A DNA stretch of 43,615 nt from Pelomonas cellulosilytica. GTDB lineage: Bacteria; Pseudomonadota; Gammaproteobacteria; Burkholderiales; Burkholderiaceae_C. Shown here in pieces: positions 8,650 to 17,598 of the stretch (position 1 is its first letter; every line of letters starts with the position of its first letter). The stretch covers positions 1 through 43,615 of the forward strand of contig NZ_JAJTWU010000017.1 of the NCBI RefSeq assembly GCF_021353265.1, in the 5' to 3' direction. The notes under the pieces are model-generated. The model ran no database searches. It was not told the origin of the DNA and was given only the letters and a program-made list of their open reading frames with translations. The position numbers were made by a program, and so were the translations under genes.

Positions 8650-9906
8650 TCAGCAGCAGCTGATCCGCAGGCTCAGCGCCAGCACGGCATCGCGGGCCGC
8701 AGACACCGCCCGCCCGTCCTCACGGCACCACACAGCCACCTCGGCGCAGCGCGCCTGTAGCGCAGGGTCGGCCGTCAGGCGGTCCAGCGCCCGCGCCACC
8801 GCCGCGGGTTCGTAATCCCCGGTCAGCAGCCGATTCCCGACTCCCAGCCGCTGGACCTGATGCGCGTTGTCGAACTGGTCATACGCCATCGGCCGCACGA
8901 GCTGGGGCACGCCGGCACGCAGCGCCTGGCTTGTCGTGCCGATGCCGCCGTGATGCACGAAGGCCGCGAGCCGCGGCAGCAGCTGGCTGAAGGGCGCATA
9001 GGGCACATGCAGCACGCCGGGCGGCAGCCTGGCGGGCAGTTGGGCGCCGATCTTCGTGATCAGCAGGCCTCGCCGGCCGCCGAGCGCGCAGGCCGCCGCC
9101 GACGCCGCGAAGAAGTCGTGCGAGGTCGCGTTGGCCGTGCCCGACGTGAAGCCCACCGGCGGCTCGCCCGCGTCCAGGAAAGCCGCCAGCGCCGGCGGCA
9201 GCGGGTACACGTCGCAGCCGTCGTATAGCGGGAACCCGGTGCAGACGAGGCCGGCCGGCCAGTCCGGCAGCGGCGGTGCGAACCAGTGCGGGAACATGCC
9301 CAGCGTCAGGTCAGCCTGATGCAGCCACGCACCGAACAGCCGGTCCACCGGCGCGAGGCCCAACTGGCGTCGGTAGGCATTGAAGGGCCGGGCGAACAGG
9401 CGGTCCAGCACCAGGCGATCGACCAGCCACCACGCGGCGCGCTGCAGACTTGCAGGCAGGCTGCCGAGGACATCGCGCGGGCCGAGCTGCGGTGGCGCGT
9501 GCACCGAGCGGAACACCGACGGCGCGAGATGCACCGTCGCGGTCGGCACGCCCAGCGCGTCCTTCAACAGCCGCGTCGAGAACGCCAGCGTGCTGCCGAC
9601 GGCCAGCGTCTGCCCGGGTATGACCGCGGCACGCATCGCCTCGAAAGCTTCCGGCAGCGTGGCGGCAAAGATCTCGGCGATCAGCGCCATGCCGCGGCGC
9701 GGGTCGGTCACCCGCGGATCGCGCAGCAGCGCGTCGCTGTCGGCCGCGCTCAGTACGGGCGTGAACGGCAGGCCGGCGGCGTGGCCGGCGTAACTTTCGC
9801 TGCCGAACAGCTGTACGTCATGGCCGCGATGCTGCAGCGCGCGGCCTAGCGCGACGAAGGGCAGCGTGTCGCCGAGGCTGCCGGCGGCAGCGATGAGGAT
9901 CTTCAT
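8650..9906 (-). CDS. Glycosyltransferase, MGT/GT1 family
   Basis: The 418-aa protein has the GT-B architecture of UDP-sugar or macrolide-type glycosyltransferases (GT1). The N-terminal Rossmann motif is KILIAAAGSLGDTLPFVALG, and the C-terminal nucleotide-sugar signature is HHGGIGTTSQALRAGVPQL, followed by the acidic DQFDNA motif that contacts the sugar donor. No signal peptide is present, so it is cytosolic. The acceptor may be a sterol-like lipid, carotenoid or small molecule; sequence alone does not tell. ATG 9906 is taken as the start because it directly opens the Rossmann strand; a TTG three codons upstream is less likely. It lies 66 bp downstream of the PQQ-type receptor gene on the same strand and might be co-transcribed, though no functional link is obvious. 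Confidence 0.88.
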   Translation of the reverse strand: MKILIAAAGSLGDTLPFVALGRALQHRGHDVQLFGSESYAGHAAGLPFTPVLSAADSDALLRDPRVTDPRRGMALIAEIFAATLPEAFEAMRAAVIPGQTLAVGSTLAFSTRLLKDALGVPTATVHLAPSVFRSVHAPPQLGPRDVLGSLPASLQRAAWWLVDRLVLDRLFARPFNAYRRQLGLAPVDRLFGAWLHQADLTLGMFPHWFAPPLPDWPAGLVCTGFPLYDGCDVYPLPPALAAFLDAGEPPVGFTSGTANATSHDFFAASAAACALGGRRGLLITKIGAQLPARLPPGVLHVPYAPFSQLLPRLAAFVHHGGIGTTSQALRAGVPQLVRPMAYDQFDNAHQVQRLGVGNRLLTGDYEPAAVARALDRLTADPALQARCAEVAVWCREDGRAVSAARDAVLALSLRISCC

Positions 9907-9972
9907 GGGGCGCAACCGGGCCAGGTCGGCTCGGACGGCGGTGCAGGAGCGCGCACGGGCTGATGGCGCAAC

Positions 9973-11961
9973 TCAGCGCGGCTGCCAGGTCAGCGAGACG
10001 AACGCGCTACGCGGCGCGGCCGGCTCGAAGTAGCGCTTGTTCGCCTCGTTGACGATGACGCTGGCCGCCGTGATGCGATTGAGCAGGTTGTCGGCGCGCA
10101 GCCGCCAGCGCCACTCGGGCCCCAGCGCGCCCCCCACGCTCAGGCCCCACAGGCCGTTGCCCGCGGCCGCGGCGGCGCCGGCATCGTCGGCGGGCAGGCG
10201 GGCGCGGCCCTGGAGGCTGAGCGCAGCATCCAGGCCCTGGCCCTGCCAGCGCAGTTCGGCGCTGCCGAAGGACGCCGGCACGCCGGGCAGCGGCTGACCG
10301 CCGGGCTGCACGCGCGTCATCAGCCGCGTGGCGGCCATGTCGAGCTGCCAGCCGCGGGCCAGGGGCAGCTGGGCGGCGGCTTCCAGGCCGGTGCGGCGCG
10401 TGCGGGTCGCGTTCGTGTAGACGGTCCGGCCGCCGCTGTTGGCCAGCACGCTGATCTCGTCGCGCGTAGCGGCGTGGAAGGCGGTCAACGCGACGCGGCG
10501 TTCGCCTTCGCGCAGCTCCCAGCCGAGCTCGACCTGTTTGCTGCGTTGCTGCCGCAGGTCGGCGTTGAAGCCCGTGCCCTGGGCGCGGTAGGCCAGTTCG
10601 GTCAGCGTGGGTGTCTCGGACGCCCGCCCGGCCGCCAGACGCACCACGTGGCCCGGCACCGGCCGCCAGGCCACGCCGGCCACCGGCTGCACGCCGTTGA
10701 AGCGGCGCCCGCCGCTGTCATCACCGTTGGCGAGGTAACGGTCCTCGCTGTCGAAGTGCAGGCGGCTGGCGCGCAGGCCGGCCAGCAGCTCCCATTCGGG
10801 CGTGGGCGTCCAGCGCCACTGAGCGTAGGGCTCGCTGCTGCGGGCGCGGTTCGTTTCGTCACGCTTCAGGGTGCCGGTGTTGCCCGCCTGGTTGAGGTAG
10901 CCACGACGGTCGTCGTGCTGGGTCTCCACATTCCAGCCGAGCGTCAACTCCTGCTCGGCGGCGAACGCCCAGTTCAGCCGCATGTCCAGCCCGCCGAAGC
11001 GGCGTCGCAGCGCGATGACGCCGCCGGGGTGCGTCGGTGCGTTCTGCACGGCCAGGGGGATGGCCTGCCACTGGTCCACCGCGCGATGCCCCCACCAGCC
11101 GGCGACCTGCACGCGGGCCTGGGCGCTCAGCTCGCGTTGCCAGCGCAGCCCCAGCTGCTGTTGTTCGGCCGTCTTGCGCGTGTCGAACGCCTCGGCCTGC
11201 GGGGCGGTCTGGCGCGGATCGGCGGCAAACTGCTCGGCCGTCAGGCCCAGCGGGTCGTCGGCCGGCTGGCTCTGCAGCTGCAGCACGGCCATGAACTGCT
11301 GACCCGGCATGTGCAGCTGCCAGCGCGCCAGGGCCAGGCGCCGGTCGCTGCCGCTGTGTGGCCGCCAGCCATCGCGGTGCGTGACCTGGCCGGTCACGCT
11401 GAGCGCCTGGCCGTCGGCGGGCAAGCTGTCCAGGCCGACGGTGGCCTGGCGCAGGCCGAAGCTGCCGAGCGTGACGCCGGCCTGCATGCGTTCCTCGATG
11501 GGCCAGCGGCTTTGCAACGCGATGACACCACCGCTGGCGCTGCCGTACAGCGCCGAGAACGGTCCGCGCAACACTTCCAGTGAAGCGGCGTCGGCCAGCA
11601 GCCAGCTGCCCACCTGACCCTGGCCATCGGGTGTGCTGGCGGGGATGCCGTCCACAACCAACCGCAGGCCGCGCACGCCGAACGACGCCCGGGCCCCATA
11701 GCCGCGGCTGGAAAGCTGCAGGTCCTGCGCGTCGTTGCCGCGGTTGGCGGCGTAGAGGCCGGGGATGCGGGAGAGGGTTCTTGCCAGGGCTTGCGCGGGG
11801 TCTTGCGCCTCGGTGTCGCGGGCGAGGGTGGTTTCGTTGATGCGCTCCAGCGCCAGGGTGGGAGCTTCGGCGCGGCCGTTGAGGGTGACGGTGTCGAGTT
11901 GGACGGTTGGGGCGGCGGGCGCCGCGGCTGTGGCTGCCAGGGTTGTGAGGAGGATGCTCAT
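9973..11961 (-). CDS. pqqU: TonB-dependent receptor, YncD/PqqU-like (PQQ uptake)
   Basis: This 662-aa outer-membrane protein has a short signal peptide, an N-terminal plug (about residues 30-160: RIPGLYAANRGNDAQDLQL, VDGIPASTPDGQGQ, LRGPFSALYGSASGG) and a beta-barrel. Distinctive blocks resemble E. coli YncD as I recall it: ADDPLGLT, EAFDTRKTAEQ, THPGGVI, GRASETPTLTELAYRAQG, SGGRTVYTNA and ASVIVNEANKRYFEP. YncD was renamed PqqU because it imports the redox cofactor pyrroloquinoline quinone (PQQ). Its upstream neighbour on the same strand is a PQQ-dependent sugar dehydrogenase, which supports that substrate. The start is ATG 11961, from which the signal peptide reads; the Shine-Dalgarno is weak. 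The C-terminus ends TWQPR rather than in an aromatic residue. The TonB-receptor call is certain; PQQ specificity is inferred from similarity and context. Confidence 0.85.
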   Translation of the reverse strand: MSILLTTLAATAAAPAAPTVQLDTVTLNGRAEAPTLALERINETTLARDTEAQDPAQALARTLSRIPGLYAANRGNDAQDLQLSSRGYGARASFGVRGLRLVVDGIPASTPDGQGQVGSWLLADAASLEVLRGPFSALYGSASGGVIALQSRWPIEERMQAGVTLGSFGLRQATVGLDSLPADGQALSVTGQVTHRDGWRPHSGSDRRLALARWQLHMPGQQFMAVLQLQSQPADDPLGLTAEQFAADPRQTAPQAEAFDTRKTAEQQQLGLRWQRELSAQARVQVAGWWGHRAVDQWQAIPLAVQNAPTHPGGVIALRRRFGGLDMRLNWAFAAEQELTLGWNVETQHDDRRGYLNQAGNTGTLKRDETNRARSSEPYAQWRWTPTPEWELLAGLRASRLHFDSEDRYLANGDDSGGRRFNGVQPVAGVAWRPVPGHVVRLAAGRASETPTLTELAYRAQGTGFNADLRQQRSKQVELGWELREGERRVALTAFHAATRDEISVLANSGGRTVYTNATRTRRTGLEAAAQLPLARGWQLDMAATRLMTRVQPGGQPLPGVPASFGSAELRWQGQGLDAALSLQGRARLPADDAGAAAAAGNGLWGLSVGGALGPEWRWRLRADNLLNRITAASVIVNEANKRYFEPAAPRSAFVSLTWQPR

Positions 11962-12095
11962 CGGTGCGTTTGTCGTTGCTGTGTCGTGATGGCAAGGCCC
12001 ATGCCGGGGAGTTCGCCCCGGCACGGCCCTCGCCAAAGACCTTCAATACTGAGAAGCCCAACCGCCGTCGACTGAGACCCGACGAGCCGCAACGC

Positions 12096-13202
12096 TCAAC
12101 GTGCCCCCGGCACCACCCTCATGACCTTCCCATGCCCCTCCAACACCAGGTACAGCAACCCATCCGGCCCCTCCCTCACATCCCGCATGCGCCCCGTCCC
12201 CTCGAACAGCTTCTCCTGCTCCACCGGCCGGTTGTCGGCATCCAGCTTGACGCGCTCCAGGTAGCCGAACTTCAAGGAGCCGATGAAGAAGCTCCCCTGC
12301 CATCCGGCGCCGTACTTCGCACTCTTCAACCTGGCCAGGCCTGACGGCGCAATCGACGGCACCCACTTCACGAGCGGCTGCTCCATACCTGCCTTCGCGA
12401 AGAGGCCCTCACCGATCTTGCCGCCACCGTAGTTCTCCCCGTAGGTGATGACCGGCCAGCCGTAGTTCAGCTTCGGCTTGATGAGGTTCAGCTCGTCGCC
12501 GCCCTGCGGACCGTGCTCGTGCTGCCACAGGCGGCCCTGTTCATCCACGACGAGGCCCTGCGAGTTGCGGTGGCCGTAGCTCCAGATCTCGGGCAGCGCG
12601 CCCGGCGTGTTCACGAAGGGGTTGTCGGCCGGCACGCTGCCGTCCTTGGCCACGCGGACGATCTTGCCGAGGTGGTTGTCCAGCGTCTGTGCGCTCTGCA
12701 TCTGCGTGAAGCGCTCGCCCAGGCTCAGGAACAGCTTGCCGTCTGGCGCCTCGGCGATGCGGCAGCCGAAGTGCAGCTTGCTCTCCACCTTGGGCTTTTG
12801 GCTGAAGATGACTTTCACGTCAGTCAGCCGCTTCAGGTCGTCGCTGAGCCGCGCGCGCGCGAGCGCCGTGCTGTTGGCCTTCTTGTCGGCGCTGGGCTCG
12901 CTGAAGCAGAAGTAGATCGTGCGGTTGCGCGCGAAGTCGCTGTCCAGCTGCACATCCAGCAAGCCTCCCTGGCCCTGCACATCGATGACCGGCAGTCCCT
13001 GGATGGGTGCGCTGGGCTTGCCGCCGGCCTTGGCGGTGCGCAGGGCGCCGTCACGCTCCGTGATGAGGAACTGGCCGTCGGGGAGGAAGGCCACGGCCCA
13101 AGGGGTCTTGAGGCCGTCGACGACGGTCTCGAGTTCTGGGGCGGCGTGGCCAGCAAGCGGGGCGCAGGCCAGGAGCAGGCCGGGCAGGGTCAGGCGTTTC
13201 AT
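12096..13202 (-). CDS. PQQ-dependent aldose sugar dehydrogenase
   Basis: The 368-aa periplasmic enzyme belongs to the soluble PQQ-dependent glucose/aldose dehydrogenase family (E. coli YliI/Asd type), a six-bladed beta-propeller that oxidises aldose sugars to lactones using PQQ and calcium. Visible features are a Sec signal peptide (residues 1-21, AGHA-AP), the opening strand LKTPWAVAFLPDGQFLITER, the blade motif GGLLDVQLD, and YGHRNSQGLVVDEQGRLWQHEHGPQGGDELN, where the His of YGHRN corresponds to the catalytic His of the family. Length matches the family. The start is ATG 13202, which opens the signal peptide. The PQQ receptor gene follows 134 bp downstream on the same strand. A dead paralogue lies at 16951-17412. 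Confidence 0.92.
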   Translation of the reverse strand: MKRLTLPGLLLACAPLAGHAAPELETVVDGLKTPWAVAFLPDGQFLITERDGALRTAKAGGKPSAPIQGLPVIDVQGQGGLLDVQLDSDFARNRTIYFCFSEPSADKKANSTALARARLSDDLKRLTDVKVIFSQKPKVESKLHFGCRIAEAPDGKLFLSLGERFTQMQSAQTLDNHLGKIVRVAKDGSVPADNPFVNTPGALPEIWSYGHRNSQGLVVDEQGRLWQHEHGPQGGDELNLIKPKLNYGWPVITYGENYGGGKIGEGLFAKAGMEQPLVKWVPSIAPSGLARLKSAKYGAGWQGSFFIGSLKFGYLERVKLDADNRPVEQEKLFEGTGRMRDVREGPDGLLYLVLEGHGKVMRVVPGAR

Positions 13203-13230
13203 CGTGGAAATGCGGGCGGTGGTGGGCGCC

Positions 13231-13243
13231 GCATCATCGCAGC
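13231..13243 (-). promoter_or_regulatory. Motif conserved upstream of both dehydrogenase copies
   Basis: The 13-mer GCATCATCGCAGC (plus strand) lies about 29 bp upstream of the sugar dehydrogenase start. The same 13-mer occurs at 17446-17458, 34 bp upstream of the dead paralogue's start, although the intervening leader and the signal-peptide coding region have diverged. On the transcribed strand it reads GCTGCGATGATGC and could hold a promoter -10 element or a regulator site. The role is inferred from conservation between two copies only. Confidence 0.35.
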
Positions 13244-13298
13244 CGGCGGCTGCCAGGCCTGAGCCCGCGGTACAAGCCCGCACCTGCCGCTGTCCGGG

Positions 13299-15440
13299 TC
13301 AATAGCCGGTCAGTGCCACGAGAGACCAGCGAGTGGCGTTGGCCTCATTGAAGCCGTTGAACAAGATCGGCCCCTGTTGCATCACCCACACGATGCTGCC
13401 GGTCTGGGCGACAGGTTGCCACAAGCGTCGCTGCGACAGCCTGCAAGCAGTCGGGCCAGCAGCGCCGCTCGGCAGGTAGACGACGCAACTTGAGCTTTCA
13501 GCGCGGGCGATGTCGACGCCCCCGTCCTCCAGCAGTCGCCAGTAGCGCGTGAAGTCGGCCACCACCGGGCCCTGGCCCCGTGCCGCGCTGGACACTGATG
13601 AGCGGGCATCGTCCAGCAACCGGAAGATGACGGGCTCACCGGTACTGGCGCCAATGTTGGACTTCCAGGTCTTGGCGGTCCAGGCGGCGCGGTCCAGCGT
13701 CGGTGGTGCTGCTGGAACCACGCCCAATTCATGAGCCGACACCGGCGCGCCATTCGCATCAAGTCGCTGCAGCAGCCAGCGCGAATCACCAAGTGGCCCC
13801 TTGCCCAGGGACGTGTACAGGTAGCTACCGTCGGGTAGATCAACGCGCAGCTTGCCATCGACGATCTTCCATTTGCCCGCGAGCCCAGTGCGTGCCAAGC
13901 TCAGCTCGGTGGGCGAGGTGAATGTCGCCACGTCCTGGTTGGACAGAAGCAAACCACCAGCGTCAACGCCCATGCCCGCAGACAGGCCCGCAAGCTTGGT
14001 GCCCACCTGAAAGTCCTCGGCCTTGAATAACAGCGCGCCATTCGCGTGCCGGCGCATCAGGCTGCCGCCGGACACATCCTTAAAGACACCCATTTGCGGG
14101 CCTTCGAGATCAACGGTGCTGCCGACCGTGGTGACCGAAGCCAGCGCCCCGCGGCCGCCGTCGGAGCCCAGGTCGCTCAGGCGAAGCCCGCGGACCACCA
14201 GCTTGAAGGCCGGCTCGGAATCGATGGGCTTGTCGCCGATGTAGGCCGTGCTGAAGGCCTCGAAAGTTTGCTCGATGAAGCGGTCGTAGGTCACCGCCAG
14301 TGCGCCGCCATCGAGCTTCCAGGTGATGCTCCTCGGCGCGTCACTGACCTCTGTGCCCGTGCCATCGGCGCGCAGTGTCAGTACGCGCACCTGGGCGGTG
14401 CCGGCCTCTTCGCCGTAGGCATAGATCAACGTCACCGGGTCGCCATTGGCCGCTGGCGTGGGCGGCGCCTTGCTCAATAGCGGGTCGTCGCGCGTGCTCT
14501 CGCGGGCGGCTTCGAGGGCGAGCGGCTTGTCGCGCAACAGAGTGGTGCGGAACTCGCCCAGTGCGGAACTGGAGTTCAGCAGTTCACGCGTGTCGGCCAC
14601 GCCTGTCGGCAGCGCGGTACCGCCATCCACCACGAGCTTCACGGCAGCGGCAGTGTCCAGCACGGTCTGCGGGCTCAGGCCTTGCAGTGCCGTGGCGAGT
14701 TCGGCGTCGGTCTTTGGCACAGTGCCGGCTTGGCTGATCAGGCCGGCTTGTGCGGCGGTGACGTGGGTCACGTCGAGGCCTGCCTTTTGTTCGGCGGCCA
14801 ACTTGCCATCCCTGGCTGCCGCCGCCAGGCTGCGGGCCTCGCCCACAAGGCTGGTCAGCACCAACTGTGCCTGCGCGCCGGCGCCGGCGGCGGTGAGTGT
14901 GACGAAGTCGCCCGGTTGACTCGTCTTGATGGCCACGCTGTACTTGCCGCTGGCGTCAGCGGTCGCCGAGAAGCTCTGGCTGCCCACGCTGACCTTGACG
15001 GCGGCATTGGCGATAGGCCCGTCGGTCACCCGGCCGTTCAACGTCAACGCGGCTTCCACGGCGAGGTTGACCGTGGCCGACTGGCTCGCACCACCGACGC
15101 TGAGCTTGTAGCTGAAACTGTCTGCGCCGAAGAAGCCGGGATTCGGCGTGTAGGTCACCTTCGTGCCGCTGACGGTGGCCGTGCCGTTCTTGGGCGCGCC
15201 GTCAATGGCGAGGTTCGGCGTGCCGCCGGCGGTGGTGTCGTTGTCGGTCACGCCGAGCGTCGCTGGCGCATTCCATACCAGCGTGTAGCTGTCGGCGGCA
15301 GCCTGCGCGAGTGGGGCGGGTGCATCAGGCATCGGACTGTCGCTACCACCGCCTCCGCAGGCAGCGAGAGCGAGCAGTGCGGTGACGCCGAGCGCGTACG
15401 TGAACTGGACGCTGTGAGGGCGCCGGGCTATGGCTGGCAT
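13299..15440 (-). CDS. Large lipoprotein with Ig-like/cadherin-like N-terminal module
   Basis: The 713-aa product has a lipoprotein signal with lipobox LAAC (Cys28) followed by GGGGS. Residues about 45-130 match the bacterial Ig/cadherin-like tandem module (LGVTDNDT, GTATVSGTKVTYTPNPGFF, DSFSYKL). Residues about 135-175 look like a carboxypeptidase-regulatory-like beta sandwich (GRVTDGPIANAAVKV). The remaining 500 residues are a beta-rich region without a recognised family, containing repeated ideas such as VDLPDGSYLYTSLG and KWKIVDGKLRV. GGGAG-like spacing before ATG 15440 (GGGAGTTCC) supports the start. It is probably anchored in the outer membrane and may bind a ligand or partner at the surface. 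It ends 96 bp upstream of the dehydrogenase start and is transcribed in the same direction. Function unknown. Confidence 0.85.
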   Translation of the reverse strand: MPAIARRPHSVQFTYALGVTALLALAACGGGGSDSPMPDAPAPLAQAAADSYTLVWNAPATLGVTDNDTTAGGTPNLAIDGAPKNGTATVSGTKVTYTPNPGFFGADSFSYKLSVGGASQSATVNLAVEAALTLNGRVTDGPIANAAVKVSVGSQSFSATADASGKYSVAIKTSQPGDFVTLTAAGAGAQAQLVLTSLVGEARSLAAAARDGKLAAEQKAGLDVTHVTAAQAGLISQAGTVPKTDAELATALQGLSPQTVLDTAAAVKLVVDGGTALPTGVADTRELLNSSSALGEFRTTLLRDKPLALEAARESTRDDPLLSKAPPTPAANGDPVTLIYAYGEEAGTAQVRVLTLRADGTGTEVSDAPRSITWKLDGGALAVTYDRFIEQTFEAFSTAYIGDKPIDSEPAFKLVVRGLRLSDLGSDGGRGALASVTTVGSTVDLEGPQMGVFKDVSGGSLMRRHANGALLFKAEDFQVGTKLAGLSAGMGVDAGGLLLSNQDVATFTSPTELSLARTGLAGKWKIVDGKLRVDLPDGSYLYTSLGKGPLGDSRWLLQRLDANGAPVSAHELGVVPAAPPTLDRAAWTAKTWKSNIGASTGEPVIFRLLDDARSSVSSAARGQGPVVADFTRYWRLLEDGGVDIARAESSSCVVYLPSGAAGPTACRLSQRRLWQPVAQTGSIVWVMQQGPILFNGFNEANATRWSLVALTGY

Positions 15441-15560
15441 GGAACTCCCTAGGTTTTCTTGAATGGGTAACGGATTTCACCAGACCGCGCATCGTGATCT
15501 CGACGTCGGCCACCCGGTGCATGGGTGAATATCAACCAAGTGGACGGCAGTCGCCGTTGG

Positions 15561-16274
15561 CTACACGTCCAAAAGGGTGCCTAGCAGCCGCAGGCTCACG
15601 CTCAGCAGGTCCACGCTCAGCAGGCCGGTGACGGAGGTGTCGATGCCGGCAGCGGGCTGCTCGCGTTGCGTGCGTGAGCGCTCTTTCTCCATCGCGACGA
15701 TGGCGGCCGCCACGTCTGACGGGCTGCCCCAGTCCTGCGGCGCCGGGGCCCAGGCATAGGTCTGCATGGCCTTTTCCACTGCCTGAGGGTCCAGCAACGA
15801 CAGCGCCGTGCGGCAGTGCGAGCAGGCGTCTTCCCGACGCAAGTCCACCGGCGCGCCGCAACTGCTGCAGTGGATGCAGCCAACTTTGGCTGCGATGTCG
15901 GCAATCTCCGGCCGAGTGATTTCGATCATGAAGGCCGAGAAGGTGCTGAATCGGCCGTGGCGTTGCTCGCAGCGATGCGTGACGAACCGCCCGCTGCGCA
16001 CAACGTCGAAGCCCTGCACGAGTCGGCCGCGGCATTCCGCGCAGCGCAGCGTCGCGCCCAGCGGCCGCTGAGCGGTGTCGCGGTGGCGGTGGATCTCCTT
16101 GAAAACCGTGTCCACGGCGGCCGGTGCGAGCTCGATGTTCTCCAGGTGATCAAACCACAGCCCCTGGCAGTCGAAGCAGAAGTCGATCTCGACGGTGCCA
16201 CCGTACGTCGCTGGGAGTGCGTGAACCTGCATGACCTCGCCGCAGGAAGGACACGGGCGCGGTGAAGCTGCCAT
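15561..16274 (-). CDS. Zinc-ribbon (zf-TFIIB-type) protein
   Basis: The 237-aa cytosolic protein has three Cys-pair clusters. The first, at residues about 8-40, is CPSC...CFDCQGLWFD, the zf-TFIIB signature. The second, near 78-103, is CAECRGR...HRC, and the third, near 132-155, is CIHCSSCGAP...CSHC. Between them are strands and a short helix; the C-terminal 80 residues lack Cys. These proteins bind zinc, but the family has no established function. The start is ATG 16274, two codons before the first zinc ligands. It stands alone between the lipoprotein gene and the prfC remnant, with about 110-120 bp on each side in which I see no other gene. Confidence 0.85.
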   Translation of the reverse strand: MAASPRPCPSCGEVMQVHALPATYGGTVEIDFCFDCQGLWFDHLENIELAPAAVDTVFKEIHRHRDTAQRPLGATLRCAECRGRLVQGFDVVRSGRFVTHRCEQRHGRFSTFSAFMIEITRPEIADIAAKVGCIHCSSCGAPVDLRREDACSHCRTALSLLDPQAVEKAMQTYAWAPAPQDWGSPSDVAAAIVAMEKERSRTQREQPAAGIDTSVTGLLSVDLLSVSLRLLGTLLDV

Positions 16275-16383
16275 TCAACGCTCTAGCTGCAAACTGCCGC
16301 GTCCGGGCCGAGGGCACGCCAGGCCATGGCCCAGCGGCCTGGGCGCTCGACGTGCACAGCCGGCCCGCAGGGGCTTCATGGCC

Positions 16384-16950
<567 letters not shown>

Positions 16951-17412
16951 ACGTCTGGCGCCTCGGCGATGCGGCAGCCGAAGTGCAGCTTGCTCTCCAC
17001 CTTGGGCTTCTGGCTGAAGATGACTTTCACGTCAGTCAGCCGCTTCAGCTCCTCGCTGAGCCGCGCGCGCGAGCGCCGTGCTGTTGGCCTTCTTGTCGGC
17101 GCTGGGCTCGCTGAAGCAGAAGTAGATCGTGCGGTTGCGCGCGAAGTCGCTGTCCAGCTGCACGTCCAGCAGGCCGCCCTGGCCCTGCACGTCCATGGCC
17201 GGCAGGCCCTGGATGGGCGCGCCCGGCTTGCCGCCGGCCTTGGCCGTGCGCAGCGCGCCGTCGCGCTCGGTGATGAGGAACTGCCCGTCGGGCAGGAAGG
17301 CTAGAGCCTAGGGCGTCTAGAGGCCGTCGACGACGGTTTCGAGCTGCGGACCCTGGCCCTGCGCGAATGCGCTGCCGAGCAGGGCGACGAGCGGAAGGAG
17401 GCGGAGCTTCAT
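16951..17412 (-). pseudogene. Dead N-terminal fragment of a second PQQ sugar dehydrogenase
   Basis: Reading from ATG 17412 (or 17415) leftward, this encodes a signal peptide (MKLRLLPLVALLGSAFAQ) and then residues matching about 1-151 of the intact dehydrogenase at 12096-13202. It is broken three ways. Two TAG stops (17320 and 17311, replacing the Lys and Trp of LKTPW) fall just after ETVVDGL. A 2-bp loss in a GC-repeat tract near 17071-17080 shifts the frame. The gene ends abruptly at about 16950, where prfC sequence begins. The signal peptide differs from the intact copy, so this was a separate paralogue rather than a fresh duplicate. The part at 16952-17163 is far closer to the intact gene (three substitutions plus the indel) than the next 130 bp (about 16 substitutions). 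Confidence 0.92.
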
Positions 17413-17445
17413 CATCGGCAGAAGAAGGTGGAAGACGGAAGCCGC

Positions 17446-17458
17446 GCATCATCGCAGC
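17446..17458 (-). promoter_or_regulatory. Second copy of the dehydrogenase upstream motif
   Basis: This 13-mer is identical to 13231-13243 and lies 34 bp upstream of the dead dehydrogenase start. The rest of the 183-bp gap to the next gene (17416-17598) holds no other recognisable element. Confidence 0.35.
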
Positions 17459-17598
17459 GCCGGCGGCGCCCATGGGCACGGCGCCAGGATGACGCGGCAT
17501 GCCCGCCCGGCCCGGCTCGTGACGAGTTGCAACCGAGGGATGTCCCGCCGGCCGGGCAGCTGCTGCAATGCGCGCCTTTCAGCAACGACTTCCGCCCC

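Noticed and set aside
17045..17500. A 151-codon minus frame in the dead dehydrogenase that bypasses the two TAG stops
   Set aside because: It reads the wrong frame over the dehydrogenase homology and yields Arg/Gly-rich sequence; the homologous frame is broken.
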